A stretch of DNA of 51,660 bases from Shewanella benthica. GTDB lineage: Bacteria > Pseudomonadota > Gammaproteobacteria > Enterobacterales > Shewanellaceae. The DNA lies in contig JAKVHY010000038.1 in assembly GCA_023284085.1 (NCBI GenBank), positions 1 to 51,660 on the forward strand, given 5' to 3'. Numbering within the stretch: the stretch's first letter is position 1; every line of letters starts with the position of its first letter. Below are positions 8,624 to 17,751 of the stretch, one piece after another. The translations under genes were made by a program, and so were the position numbers. The notes below the pieces were generated by a model. The model was given only the letters and a program-made list of their open reading frames with translations. It made no database searches and was not told the DNA's origin.

Positions 8624-8820
8624 TGCAATTTGATTCATTGAGTGATTTTCTAAATATGGGTGGCTACGCCTTCTATGTGTGGCTAGCTTATGGTGTGACA
8701 TTTGGTTCTTTAGGGATACTTGTCATACAGAGCATGGGACAGAAACGTAAAGTGTTGACTGAAATAGCAAAGAAGATTAAGCGAGAAGAACGCCTCAAAG
8801 AAAACCGGAGTAATAACTAG
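8623..8820 (+). CDS. ccmD: Heme exporter small subunit CcmD
   Basis: 65 aa with one transmembrane helix (about residues 15-36) and a basic, Lys/Arg/Glu-rich cytoplasmic tail (KKIKREERLKENR). The length and topology fit CcmD, which holds holo-CcmE on CcmC before release by CcmAB. It is in the expected place between ccmC and ccmE and overlaps both by one base. Confidence 0.92.
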   Translation: MQFDSLSDFLNMGGYAFYVWLAYGVTFGSLGILVIQSMGQKRKVLTEIAKKIKREERLKENRSNN

Positions 8821-9305
8821 TGAACACAAGACGTAAAAAAAGACTCGCTCTAGCAGTAGCCTTAATTGGTGGTGTAGCCGCAATTGCATCACTATTACTG
8901 TACGCATTGAACTCTAACTTAAACCTTTTCTACACTCCGACAGAAATAGTACAAGGTAAGAAAGACACCGGCGTGTTACCTGAAATAGGCCAGCGCATAC
9001 GCGTCGGCGGTATGGTGACTATAGGCTCTATGTTAAGAGATCCTGAAAGCTTACATGTTGAATTTGCCATCCATGATTCCTTAGGCGGTGAGATCATAGT
9101 GACTTATGACGATCTACTGCCGGATCTTTTCCGTGAAGGCCAAGGCATAGTCGCACAGGGAATATTGATAGAGGGTGGTAAATTACAGGCAACTGAAGTA
9201 CTGGCGAAGCATGATGAAAACTACATGCCGCCAGAAGTAGCCGAAGCTATGGGACAGACCCATGAGAAGCTAGATTACAAAACAGAGCAAAAAAGCGGTT
9301 ACTAA
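8820..9305 (+). CDS. ccmE: Heme chaperone CcmE
   Basis: 161 aa. Residues 7-29 form an N-terminal membrane anchor, followed by a periplasmic OB-fold. The heme-attachment motif H131-D-E-N-Y135 carries the histidine that binds heme covalently. CcmE takes heme from CcmC and hands it to CcmF/H/I. The start is a GTG overlapping the ccmD stop (TAGTG), so translation is coupled. Confidence 0.95.
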   Translation: MNTRRKKRLALAVALIGGVAAIASLLLYALNSNLNLFYTPTEIVQGKKDTGVLPEIGQRIRVGGMVTIGSMLRDPESLHVEFAIHDSLGGEIIVTYDDLLPDLFREGQGIVAQGILIEGGKLQATEVLAKHDENYMPPEVAEAMGQTHEKLDYKTEQKSGY

Positions 9306-9319
9306 ACTTTGTTATCTTT

Positions 9320-9345
9320 AAAAGGCCTCATCTGAGGCCTTTTTT
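9320..9345 (+). terminator. Terminator of ccmABCDE
   Basis: Stem AAAAGGCCTC / GAGGCCTTTT with a short loop and a T6 tail, 15 bp after ccmE. It is symmetrical enough to stop the convergent permease transcript as well. Confidence 0.9.
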
Positions 9346-9482
9346 GTGCCCGTAGAACACAGTCTCAGCATAATTAGGCGATAACTAAGGAATTTTAGCT
9401 TGGCTAATAGCATTTAGAAAGACTGAGTCAGATACCTGAACTAGGCCAAGCATCTGATATGAAGGGCTCAATCCTACTTAGC

Positions 9483-10853
9483 TTATTTTCCCCCTCTATT
9501 AGGTAATAAACTCGACTTAGCCGTAACCTCTGGCTGCTCCTTCACCTCATCCGCCTCATCCGCCTCTTCTGATTTCGAACTTGGTAAAACCAGATTGAGT
9601 ATCACCGCTGAAAGAGTGCCAGTTGTAATACCTGAGTGGAATAACATCTTAAGATCATCTGGGAAGTGCTGTAATAGATTAGGCTCCAAAGTCACCGCCA
9701 TACCCGATGCTAACCCCACGCAAACGACCAAGGCATTACGACGAGAGTCGGTCGCTTGTACTAGCATACGAATACCTGCGTAGGCAATCATACCAAACAT
9801 AACGAAGCCAACCCCGCCTAATACGGGTTTAGGTACTGTTATAGCTAAAGCAGCGAACTTAGGAAAGAGTCCAGCTAAGATCAACAACACACCAGAGATC
9901 CCCACCACAAATCGACTCGCTACACCACTGATACCTACAATACCCACATTCTGGCTAAAGCTGGCCACTGGCATCGCAGTCATAAAAGATGCAAAAGTAC
10001 TGCCTAAACCATCACCCAGCAGGCCACGTTTAAGATCTTTGCCGCTAACCTCAGTATGACAGTTGCTACCTAGGGCCATAAAATCGCCTGTCGCCTCTGC
10101 CACAACAACCAGGTATACCAAGCTCATGGTGATAATTGCCGGTATTGAGAAGGTCATGCCATATTTAAATGGCTCAGGCATAGCTACCCAATTAGTATCA
10201 GACAGGGGCTGTAGATCCACCATACCGAGTGCGAGTGCCATTAAGTAACCAGCGGCAAGGCCGATCACAATAGAAGATGCAGCAATTGCACCTTTGCAAC
10301 GTACGGAAACAAAAATAACCACGGCTAATGAAAAGAACGCTAAAAACACTTTGGGTAATGAGGCAAAACTTGGGTCCCCTGCTGGAGCATCGCCAATCCA
10401 GTTCATCGCTACTGGCAGTATGGTTAAGCCTATTAAGGTCACCACTACACCACTCACTACAGTAGGAAATAACTTTTTGACGTGATCCATATAGAAGCTG
10501 GCGATGATCACCACAAACGAACCGACGAAGGCTGCCCCCATGATCCCGGCCATGCCTTCGGTCTTGCCTATGCCTATTAAGGTGCCTAAAAATGCGAAAC
10601 TCGCCCCCATCACTACGGGTAACCTAATGCCTACAGGCCCGATACCGAAGCATTGAGTCATAGTGACTAAGCCTGAAACAAGAAGAGAAGCGCTAATAAG
10701 AAGAACAATTTCATTGGGAGGTAAGCCTATCGATCCACCGACAATCAGTGGAACGGTTACAATCCCTCCAATAGAGGCAAGCATATGTTGAAGAGCGAGA
10801 AAAAAAGTGATTCCATAAGGCGGTTTTTCATCTAGCTTATATAGCAATTTCAT
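9483..10853 (-). CDS. NCS2 (NAT) family nucleobase permease, probably xanthine or urate
   Basis: 456 aa, 12 or more transmembrane segments. Family landmarks: the Q22-H23 pair in helix 1, E253 in EATGD, D281 in LLGDGLGS and the signature Q301-N-V-G304. These correspond to the residues that line the substrate site in XanQ and UapA. The signature ends IVGIS-G, with serine where the family usually has threonine. The C-terminal tail is acidic (SEEADEADEVKEQ). It is the last gene of a unit with xanthine dehydrogenase-like subunits, so uptake of xanthine, hypoxanthine or urate is likely; which one cannot be read from the sequence. Confidence 0.88.
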   Translation of the reverse strand: MKLLYKLDEKPPYGITFFLALQHMLASIGGIVTVPLIVGGSIGLPPNEIVLLISASLLVSGLVTMTQCFGIGPVGIRLPVVMGASFAFLGTLIGIGKTEGMAGIMGAAFVGSFVVIIASFYMDHVKKLFPTVVSGVVVTLIGLTILPVAMNWIGDAPAGDPSFASLPKVFLAFFSLAVVIFVSVRCKGAIAASSIVIGLAAGYLMALALGMVDLQPLSDTNWVAMPEPFKYGMTFSIPAIITMSLVYLVVVAEATGDFMALGSNCHTEVSGKDLKRGLLGDGLGSTFASFMTAMPVASFSQNVGIVGISGVASRFVVGISGVLLILAGLFPKFAALAITVPKPVLGGVGFVMFGMIAYAGIRMLVQATDSRRNALVVCVGLASGMAVTLEPNLLQHFPDDLKMLFHSGITTGTLSAVILNLVLPSSKSEEADEADEVKEQPEVTAKSSLLPNRGGK

Positions 10854-10877
10854 ATAATACCCTTAATTATTATTAAT

Positions 10878-10928
10878 ATGCTCCCACACACCTATAGAGT
10901 CCTTAACCCGACTTGGTGCAGGGAGCAT
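10878..10928 (-). promoter_or_regulatory. Structured inverted repeat before the permease gene
   Basis: Read on the minus strand, ATGCTCCC and GGGAGCAT pair, an inner CACC/GGTG pair follows, and an AGTC/GACT hairpin can form within. The element fills most of the 96-bp gap between the [2Fe-2S] subunit gene and the permease and ends 24 bp before the ATG. No T run follows, so it is not an ordinary terminator. It could be a 5'-UTR control element, an operator or an mRNA processing hairpin. Confidence 0.4.
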
Positions 10929-10949
10929 TGGTTCTGCTGTATTTGTTTC

Positions 10950-11456
10950 CTAAGCGCTATTTGATGACTGTAAATTCTCCTTAATAACGGCTTTAATGGA
11001 GTTGAGTATCGGTTGATAGCCTGTGCAGCGGCATAAGTTACCCTCTAATGCATCTAAGATGTCGCTGTCGCTCGGATTGGGATTATCCCCAAGCAAGGCC
11101 CATGAACTCATTAAGACGCCTGGAGTACAGAAGCCGCACTGCACGCCTCCCTCCACGATAAATGACTGCTGTAACTGCTGGGCTAAGGGATCGTCGGCAA
11201 CCCCTTCGATGGTTGTCACCTCTGCCCCATCGCACTGAGCAGCAAGCACCATGCATGAACATACTGGCTTACCGTCCAAAATCACCGTACAGGCACCACA
11301 TTCACCCACAGAACAACCCTCTTTGGTTCCCGTCTGGCGTAAGTCATTTCTCACAAGATCCAGTAAGCGAGTATTCCCCGTAACCTCAAGGGTGTGAGAG
11401 ATGCTATTTACAATGAGTTTGATGGCGGTTTTATTATCTTTATTAGCAAGCATCAC
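10950..11456 (-). CDS. Xanthine dehydrogenase-type [2Fe-2S] subunit
   Basis: 168 aa, the usual size of separate XdhC/CoxS-type small subunits. The N-terminal plant-type [2Fe-2S] site has C48, C53, C56 and C68 (CSVGECGAC...C). The C-terminal helical [2Fe-2S] site has C107-G-F-C110 and C142-R-C144. It passes electrons between the molybdenum centre and FAD of the neighbouring large subunit. It overlaps the large-subunit gene by 14 bp, which means coupled translation and a stoichiometric complex. Xanthine is the probable substrate class because of the permease, but other N-heterocycles or aldehydes are possible. Confidence 0.9.
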   Translation of the reverse strand: MMLANKDNKTAIKLIVNSISHTLEVTGNTRLLDLVRNDLRQTGTKEGCSVGECGACTVILDGKPVCSCMVLAAQCDGAEVTTIEGVADDPLAQQLQQSFIVEGGVQCGFCTPGVLMSSWALLGDNPNPSDSDILDALEGNLCRCTGYQPILNSIKAVIKENLQSSNSA

Positions 11457-14400
11457 GTTGCTCCAGGCTATTTTCTACGGCTATGTCATTCATGAGATCT
11501 TTAAACATATTGATAAAAACGGGTTGCTTATACTTAGCCGACCAGCGACCACCAATTGCCGTATCGATCATATCTAACAGTTGGTTTTCAGCCTTGCCTA
11601 TGGCTTCAGAAGTTAGCTGACTCCCTATCAGCAAGTCTTCAATCGCACTAAGGCGCTGAGAGTGGCTGAATAAAGACCCATCTACGATTCGACATAGATC
11701 AACTTTACCTTCGCTATCGAAGCCCATCAGACATGAAATACTGAGACGACTAATGTTGAGTGCATTTCTGCGACCAAGTTGTGAATATTTATGAGAGACA
11801 CAGCCTAAGTTCTGCTTAGGGATACAAACTTGCGTAAGCAACTCACCCGCTTTGATGTCTGTACGATAGCTACCAGTGATAAACCGGCTTAAGGGGACCC
11901 GGCGACTCGAATTCGCTGATTGAAGCTCAACTTCTGCTTCATAAACGAGTAAAGGTGGCACTGAATCAGCACAGGGAGCAGCGTTAATAATATTTCCGCC
12001 AATGGTGGCCCTGTTACGGATCTGGTTGGAACCAATAGTTTGGCAAGCTTGGGAGAGTAAGGGGAAATGACCTCTTACAGAGCTGTGAGCAAGGATACGA
12101 TTAAAACAGACTGCACTTCCTATCCTAACTTCACTCTCGGTCTCGACTATCTCATTTAGACCATCTATACCGAGAATGTTGACGAATTTATCATCACTAT
12201 AGTGTAAGCGCCCCTGAACCAGCAGATCGGTACCTCCAGCAAAAGGGCGATAACCCCTCTCTGATAATAACTGCAGCGTTTCGGTAAGATCACTTGGGTT
12301 AACCATATGCATATCAGTTAAGCGATGGGTGTGCTTTTTATGACCATCATCCTGAAGCAACTCGCTCTGTCTCGCGGGTTTCTTTAAGTTGTAGCCAAGG
12401 ACCAGTTGCTCAAGGGTTAGCGGTAACTGACGAATTCGCTTTTTAAGTGCAAAGCAGGCTGCATTATTAATTGCAGCTGCAGCCAACTCTGAAGCAGGCT
12501 CTCCGATACTCTTCGCACCAAATGGACAAGCTTCATCGCCATTTTCGATGGCGATGATTTTGATGGCCGGAATATCTTTAATGGTAGGCAATAGATAACT
12601 ATCTAGATTTTTTGTCTTAAGCTCACCGAATTCAATGTTGTAGTCTTCTAACACGCCAAGGCCAAAGCCCTGTGCGATACCACCTGCAACTTGTCCTTCA
12701 AAGCCAGTCTTATTAATCACCTGGCCAACATCATGGACGGCGGTGACATGTAAAAGCTCAAGTTTACCTGTGCTAGTATCGACTTTCACCTCTGCGATCT
12801 GACAGCCATAGACCCAGGTAAAGTAAGGACTACCTGTACCTTTCTCTTCATCCCAGCTAATCTCAGGCTGAGCGAACCAACCATAGGCCGCTAAATTAAT
12901 ACCCGCCCACTTGGCCTTATTTACCGCTTCTTTAAAGCTAATCTGTAACTCAGGTAGATCACGATTGCAGATGATGCCATCACACCATAGAGTTTGATCT
13001 AAGGTCTCGACTTTAAGATCACTGGCTACCACCTCGAAGATACGCGCTTTTAGCGTCTCAGCACCGTCTTTCACCGCAGCACCACCGGTAACGGTAGCTC
13101 TTGAGGCAACGGTTGGACCACCATCAGAGATAAGCGATGTCGGAGGCTCAGTAAATTTCACCTCACCAATGGCAATACCAAAGACCTCAGCAGCAATAAT
13201 AGTCATGGTTGTTTGCAGGCCTTGACCGTTCTCACAAACACCGGTGGAGATATTGACGCTACCGTCACTATTAAGCACGACTAACGCCGATGAGGTATCA
13301 ACCCCTTCAGCCCCCATTGAACAACCACGGTAACTTAAGGCTAAACCTATGCCATATTTGACGTGATCCGTACCCGTATTAAGCCGGCTGTATTTATCGA
13401 GTTTTGCTTGATAATCTGACTCTTCGACTGCACGCTCTAACACCTCAACTGCCGAAACCTTATGCTTATCGAACTTTTGTCCCGTGATACTAAGGCTATC
13501 TTGCTTAAGGGCATTGATTTTCCTGACCTTAATAGCGGAAATATGACAAATTTCAGCAATTTCATCCATCAGAGATTCATTAGCATAAACAACTTGAGGT
13601 GAGCCAAAGCCACGCATAGCGGCAGTATAAGTGTTGTTGGTGTAGACACCTTTAATATCAACCCTGACATTTTCTATATCATAAGGGCCTGCCGCTTGCA
13701 CCACAGAGCGCCAGGTTACAAATGGTGTACAGGCGGCATAAGCACCACTCTCAACTAAGATATCGATCTTCATCGCCTGAATACGACCACTGTCATCGAA
13801 GCCGACTTTATAGGTCATGTTAAAAGGGTGACGCTTACTACTTTCAGAGATTGACTGCTCTCTGGTGTAGGTAAATTTAACGGGCCTTCCGGTGAGCTGT
13901 GCCATTAAGGCTGCACGACATGACAGATGATCAATAGTGTCATCTTTCCCGCCGAATGAGCCGCCCAGTACAGAACGACGAACATCGACATCGGACTCGG
14001 GAAGAGCGAGATAGCTGGCGACAAAGCCGCGAACCCGGTGCGGATTTTGAATCGAACCGGTCAACACTAAATTGCTGGAACTTGGATCAATATAGGCCGT
14101 AATTGATTCCGGTTCGATATAACCATGCTCTTGGAAGCCAATATTAAAAGTACGCTCAATCTGCAGTGCACAAGCGGCAAAAGCCAAATCGACATCACCT
14201 TTCTCGGTGTGATGACTGGCTACTATATTAGAATCACTACCGGGCTGGATAAGTCTAGCGCCGGGTTTTAACGCATCTTCGACTGAACAGATGGGTGTGA
14301 ATACGTCATATTGAATTTTAATTTTATCTGCAGCTAAACAAGCAGCTTCATAGGTTTCAGCAACGATCACGGCTAATACATCACCTTCGAAGCGAACTAA

Positions 14401-14676
14401 ATTGTCTATGATAGGGGGGTAATCACGAATGATGACACCCGCATACGGATTACCAGGTACATCACTGAATCGAGCAATCTTGACCACACCAGGAACCTGC
14501 TCGGCCACTTGAGTATCAATAGATAAAACTTTACCCGCGGGTATATCAGCGTAGCGACATACCCCATATAGCATACCGGGGATGAGAATATCATCCCCAT
14601 AAATAGCCTTGCCGGTAACCTTTCCTAACCCATCGACGCGGTTAATGCGCTTCCCCAGATGATTAAAGCTAGACAT
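11443..14676 (-). CDS. Molybdopterin-FAD fusion subunit, xanthine dehydrogenase-like
   Basis: 1077 aa. Residues 1-760 are a molybdenum hydroxylase large domain: N-terminal hammerhead, GGSFGGK (238-244), MRGFGSP (354-360) and catalytic Glu726 in the GEP motif. After a charged linker (about 765-790) comes an FAD-binding domain with AGGTD (813-817) and TIGGN (891-895), then a CO-dehydrogenase flavoprotein C-terminal-like region to the end. In E. coli these are two genes (xdhA, xdhB); in eukaryotes the order is FeS-FAD-Mo. A strong TAAGGAG ribosome site precedes the ATG. It is the first gene of the unit. No sulfurase or XdhC-type chaperone is nearby. Confidence 0.9.
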   Translation of the reverse strand: MSSFNHLGKRINRVDGLGKVTGKAIYGDDILIPGMLYGVCRYADIPAGKVLSIDTQVAEQVPGVVKIARFSDVPGNPYAGVIIRDYPPIIDNLVRFEGDVLAVIVAETYEAACLAADKIKIQYDVFTPICSVEDALKPGARLIQPGSDSNIVASHHTEKGDVDLAFAACALQIERTFNIGFQEHGYIEPESITAYIDPSSSNLVLTGSIQNPHRVRGFVASYLALPESDVDVRRSVLGGSFGGKDDTIDHLSCRAALMAQLTGRPVKFTYTREQSISESSKRHPFNMTYKVGFDDSGRIQAMKIDILVESGAYAACTPFVTWRSVVQAAGPYDIENVRVDIKGVYTNNTYTAAMRGFGSPQVVYANESLMDEIAEICHISAIKVRKINALKQDSLSITGQKFDKHKVSAVEVLERAVEESDYQAKLDKYSRLNTGTDHVKYGIGLALSYRGCSMGAEGVDTSSALVVLNSDGSVNISTGVCENGQGLQTTMTIIAAEVFGIAIGEVKFTEPPTSLISDGGPTVASRATVTGGAAVKDGAETLKARIFEVVASDLKVETLDQTLWCDGIICNRDLPELQISFKEAVNKAKWAGINLAAYGWFAQPEISWDEEKGTGSPYFTWVYGCQIAEVKVDTSTGKLELLHVTAVHDVGQVINKTGFEGQVAGGIAQGFGLGVLEDYNIEFGELKTKNLDSYLLPTIKDIPAIKIIAIENGDEACPFGAKSIGEPASELAAAAINNAACFALKKRIRQLPLTLEQLVLGYNLKKPARQSELLQDDGHKKHTHRLTDMHMVNPSDLTETLQLLSERGYRPFAGGTDLLVQGRLHYSDDKFVNILGIDGLNEIVETESEVRIGSAVCFNRILAHSSVRGHFPLLSQACQTIGSNQIRNRATIGGNIINAAPCADSVPPLLVYEAEVELQSANSSRRVPLSRFITGSYRTDIKAGELLTQVCIPKQNLGCVSHKYSQLGRRNALNISRLSISCLMGFDSEGKVDLCRIVDGSLFSHSQRLSAIEDLLIGSQLTSEAIGKAENQLLDMIDTAIGGRWSAKYKQPVFINMFKDLMNDIAVENSLEQRDAC

Positions 14677-15194
14677 TAAATCTCCTTAACAGAGTAATGA
14701 AAGTAAGCGTCTAAAAAAGCTGAAGCTAGCCAACTATTAAGACAGCAAGACCCTCGGTACAGGCTCAATATCTCAGTTAAAAAGTGCTTAGCCTTAATCA
14801 CTAGAAATATGAACAACTGAAAAATGAAAATGTGGACTTATGCCAGACTTGCATCCATCAAACCAAAGTATGAGAACTAGCCATAAACATAGGCAAAACG
14901 TGATCGAGTGAACACTTTGTAGGCGTGAGCAATAAATAATCTGCTAATTTGAAGCAGATAATGGAGGCACTTCTTATCGAGGGAGATATAGAGGGGTAAT
15001 GGAGTAACAAATGGATATCAATATGATAAAAACCCTATGCTTTTATTAAGTTGAGAATATATAGGCAGATGTGGAGGAGAACGAGGTCTGTAAAGATTTT
15101 ACTCATGGGATCAAGAAGCATGAATACGAGAGGCTATCAAAATGATAGTAATACCAATCCTAATAAATATGTGTCTCTTATAAATATTAGACAT
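14677..15194. other. Gene-free spacer between the XDH unit and the alpha operon
   Basis: About 520 bp, AT-rich, with no ORF that looks coding. It must hold the promoter of the XDH operon (minus), but I see no convincing -35/-10 pair or sigma-54 site. Small hairpins occur (ATCTGCT/AGCAGAT at 14940-14960; CTATCA/TGATAG near 15133-15147) without T tails. It marks one edge of the accessory purine segment. Confidence 0.5.
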
Positions 15195-15223
15195 AAAAAA
15201 AGCCGGGCAAGCCCGGCTTTTTT
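15195..15223 (-). terminator. Terminator of the alpha operon
   Basis: Stem GCCGGG / CCCGGC with a 4-nt loop between long A and T runs (T7 on the minus strand), 17 bp after rplQ. Confidence 0.93.
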
Positions 15224-15239
15224 GCAATGAAACCCTTAA

Positions 15240-15635
15240 TTACTCAGCGTCGTCAGCTTCAACAGCTTCTGCAGCTTCAGGGCGACCTACTAGTTCAATA
15301 TACGCCATAGGCGCTTTATCACCAGTACGTAGACCGCACTTAAGGATGCGGGTATATCCACCAGGACGTTCCTGGTAGCGTGGACCCAATTCATTAAATA
15401 ACTTACCTACGACTTCAGCGTCGCGAGTACGAGCAAATGCCAAACGGCGATTTGCAACGCTATCACTCTTAGCAAGCGTTATTAGAGGTTCAACTACGCG
15501 ACGCAGTTCTTTCGCTTTAGCTACAGTAGTCTTGATCACTTCGTGACGGACTAAAGAGCTTGCCATGTTACGAAACATAGCTTGACGATGACTGCTGTTA
15601 CGATTTAGTTGACGACCACTCTTACGATGGCGCAT
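15240..15635 (-). CDS. rplQ: 50S ribosomal protein L17
   Basis: 131 aa, with the conserved N-terminus MRHRKSGRQLNRNSSHR and the ATYGGYTR-like region here as RPGGYTRILK. L17 sits near the peptide exit tunnel. The acidic C-terminal tail (EAVEADDAE) is a common variable extension. It is the last gene of the alpha operon, 39 bp after rpoA, and is followed by a strong terminator. Confidence 0.97.
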   Translation of the reverse strand: MRHRKSGRQLNRNSSHRQAMFRNMASSLVRHEVIKTTVAKAKELRRVVEPLITLAKSDSVANRRLAFARTRDAEVVGKLFNELGPRYQERPGGYTRILKCGLRTGDKAPMAYIELVGRPEAAEAVEADDAE

Positions 15636-15674
15636 GACCTAATCCTTATTACCTTATCTGTACAAAATCTGGAG

Positions 15675-16664
15675 TTAAAGGTCGTCGACTAGGCTGGCTG
15701 GAGGCCAGTTTTCTAGACGCATACCCAACGACAGTCCGCGAGAAGCCAAAACATCCTTAATTTCGGTAAGAGATTTCTTACCTAAGTTAGGTGTCTTAAG
15801 CAGCTCAACTTCAGTGCGCTGTACCAGATCTCCGATATAATGAATCGCCTCAGCCTTCAAACAGTTGGCTGAACGTACAGTTAGCTCTAAATCGTCCACA
15901 GGACGCAGCAAAATCGGATCGAATTCTGGCTTCTCTTCTTTCTGCTCTGGCTCAGTAACATCACGAAGTTCAACGAACGCATCTAGCTGTTCAGCCAAGA
16001 TGGTCGCAGCACGACGGATAGCTTCCTCAGGATCGAGAGTACCGTTTGTGGTCATATCGATAACGAGTTTATCTAAGTCAGTGCGCTGTTCAACACGTGC
16101 AGCTTCTACATTGTAGGCTATACGAGCGACAGGCGAGAAAGAAGCATCAACCAACAAGCGACCAATAGGACGATCATCGTCTTCGGTTTGTGCACGGGCA
16201 GAAGCCGGTACATAACCACGACCACGTTCTACACGGATACGCATGCTGATTTCATTGTTACCTGTCAGATGACAGACAACATGCTCAGGATTCATGATTG
16301 TAACATCACCATCATGGGTGATATCTGCTGCAGTAACAGGGCCTGCGCCTGACTTACTTAACGTAAGCATAGCTTCGTCTTTCCCTTCGATCACTACTGC
16401 TAAACCTTTAAGGTTTAGTAGGATCTCAAGGATATCCTCTTGCACGCCTTCCTTGCTACTGTATTCATGCAGTACACCATCAATCTCTACTTCGGTTACC
16501 GCGCAGCCTGGCATAGACGACAATAGGATACGACGCAACGCGTTACCTAAAGTGTGACCGAAACCACGTTCAAGCGGCTCAAGTGTAACTTTGGCACGTG
16601 TTGGATTAACCTGCTCGATATCAACGAGACGCGGTCTAAGAAATTCTGTAACAGAACCCTGCAT
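15675..16664 (-). CDS. rpoA: RNA polymerase alpha subunit
   Basis: 329 aa, the E. coli length. The N-terminal domain (to about 235) carries the dimer and assembly motif ERGFGHTLGNALRRILLSS. After a Glu-rich linker the C-terminal domain holds LTVRSANCLKAEAIHYIGDL, whose Arg binds UP-element DNA and contacts activators such as CRP. The end (LGMRLENWPP) is also conserved. It is in the alpha operon between rpsD and rplQ. Confidence 0.98.
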   Translation of the reverse strand: MQGSVTEFLRPRLVDIEQVNPTRAKVTLEPLERGFGHTLGNALRRILLSSMPGCAVTEVEIDGVLHEYSSKEGVQEDILEILLNLKGLAVVIEGKDEAMLTLSKSGAGPVTAADITHDGDVTIMNPEHVVCHLTGNNEISMRIRVERGRGYVPASARAQTEDDDRPIGRLLVDASFSPVARIAYNVEAARVEQRTDLDKLVIDMTTNGTLDPEEAIRRAATILAEQLDAFVELRDVTEPEQKEEKPEFDPILLRPVDDLELTVRSANCLKAEAIHYIGDLVQRTEVELLKTPNLGKKSLTEIKDVLASRGLSLGMRLENWPPASLVDDL

Positions 16665-16688
16665 TGTGTCCTCTCTTTTGTGTTAACT

Positions 16689-17309
16689 TTACTTAGAGTA
16701 AAGTTCGACGATAAGCTGTTCGTTAATTTCCGCAGATAAATCACTACGCTCTGGTAGACGCTTGAAAGCACCTTCCATCTTAGTGTTATCAACTTCAACC
16801 CATGTTGGCTTTTCGCGTTGAGAAGCAACTTCCAAAGCAGCTACGATACGCGCTTGCTTCTTAGACTTCTCACGAATGCTAATTACATCACTCGCAGACA
16901 CTTTGAATGATGGAATGTTAACAACGCTGCCATTAACCATAATTGACTTATGGCTAACTAACTGACGAGATTCAGCGCGTGTAGCACCAAAACCCATACG
17001 GTAAACAACGTTATCAAGACGGGTTTCTAAAAGAGTAAGCAGGTTCTCACCTGTGTTACCTTTTTGACGTGCAGCGTCTTTGTAGTAGTTACGGAATTGC
17101 TTTTCTAGCACACCATAAGTACGACGAACTTTTTGTTTCTCGCGTAGCTGTACACCATACTCAGACAGACGGGTCTTACGAGCGCCGTGTTGTCCAGGTG
17201 CAGTATCAAGCTTACACTTCGAATCGATTGCTCTCACGCCGCTTTTTAGGAAAAGGTCTGTACCTTCTCTGCGGCTGAGCTTGAGCTTTGGACCCAAGTA
17301 TCTTGCCAT
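16689..17309 (-). CDS. rpsD: 30S ribosomal protein S4
   Basis: 206 aa, starts MARYLGPKLKLSRREGTDL and contains the S4 RNA-binding domain (RLDNVVYRMGFGATRAESRQLVSHKSI). It is a primary 16S binder and, in E. coli, the translational repressor of this operon, acting at the leader before rpsM. That leader is conserved here. Confidence 0.98.
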   Translation of the reverse strand: MARYLGPKLKLSRREGTDLFLKSGVRAIDSKCKLDTAPGQHGARKTRLSEYGVQLREKQKVRRTYGVLEKQFRNYYKDAARQKGNTGENLLTLLETRLDNVVYRMGFGATRAESRQLVSHKSIMVNGSVVNIPSFKVSASDVISIREKSKKQARIVAALEVASQREKPTWVEVDNTKMEGAFKRLPERSDLSAEINEQLIVELYSK

Positions 17310-17344
17310 GTTCTTTCTCCAACTATCCTATTAAAAACGACGAG

Positions 17345-17737
17345 TTATACGCGACGTTTCTTAGGAGGACGACAACCATTATGAGGGATAGGCGTCACAT
17401 CGGTAATGTTAGTTATCTTGTAACCAACCGAGTTTAGTGCGCGAATCGCTGATTCACGCCCTGGACCTGGACCCTTTACAAAAACTTCAAGGTTTTTAAC
17501 ACCGTAGTCCTGAGCGGCAACACCTGCACGCTCAGCAGCAACCTGTGCAGCAAAAGGGGTAGATTTACGTGAACCACGGAAACCTGAACCACCTGAAGTT
17601 GCCCAAGATAGTGCATTACCTTGACGATCAGTAATGGTAATAATTGTGTTGTTGAAAGACGCATGGATATGAGCCATACCATCAGCAACCTGTTTACGTA
17701 CACGCTTACGCGGAGAACGTGACGGACTTTTAGCCAT
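17345..17737 (-). CDS. rpsK: 30S ribosomal protein S11
   Basis: 130 aa with the conserved central part ([27 protein letters not shown]) and C-terminus [13 protein letters not shown]. It lies on the 30S platform next to the mRNA exit. The gene is between rpsM and rpsD with short spacers, as in all gammaproteobacterial alpha operons. Confidence 0.98.
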
Positions 17738-17751
17738 ATTGGATTACCCCG

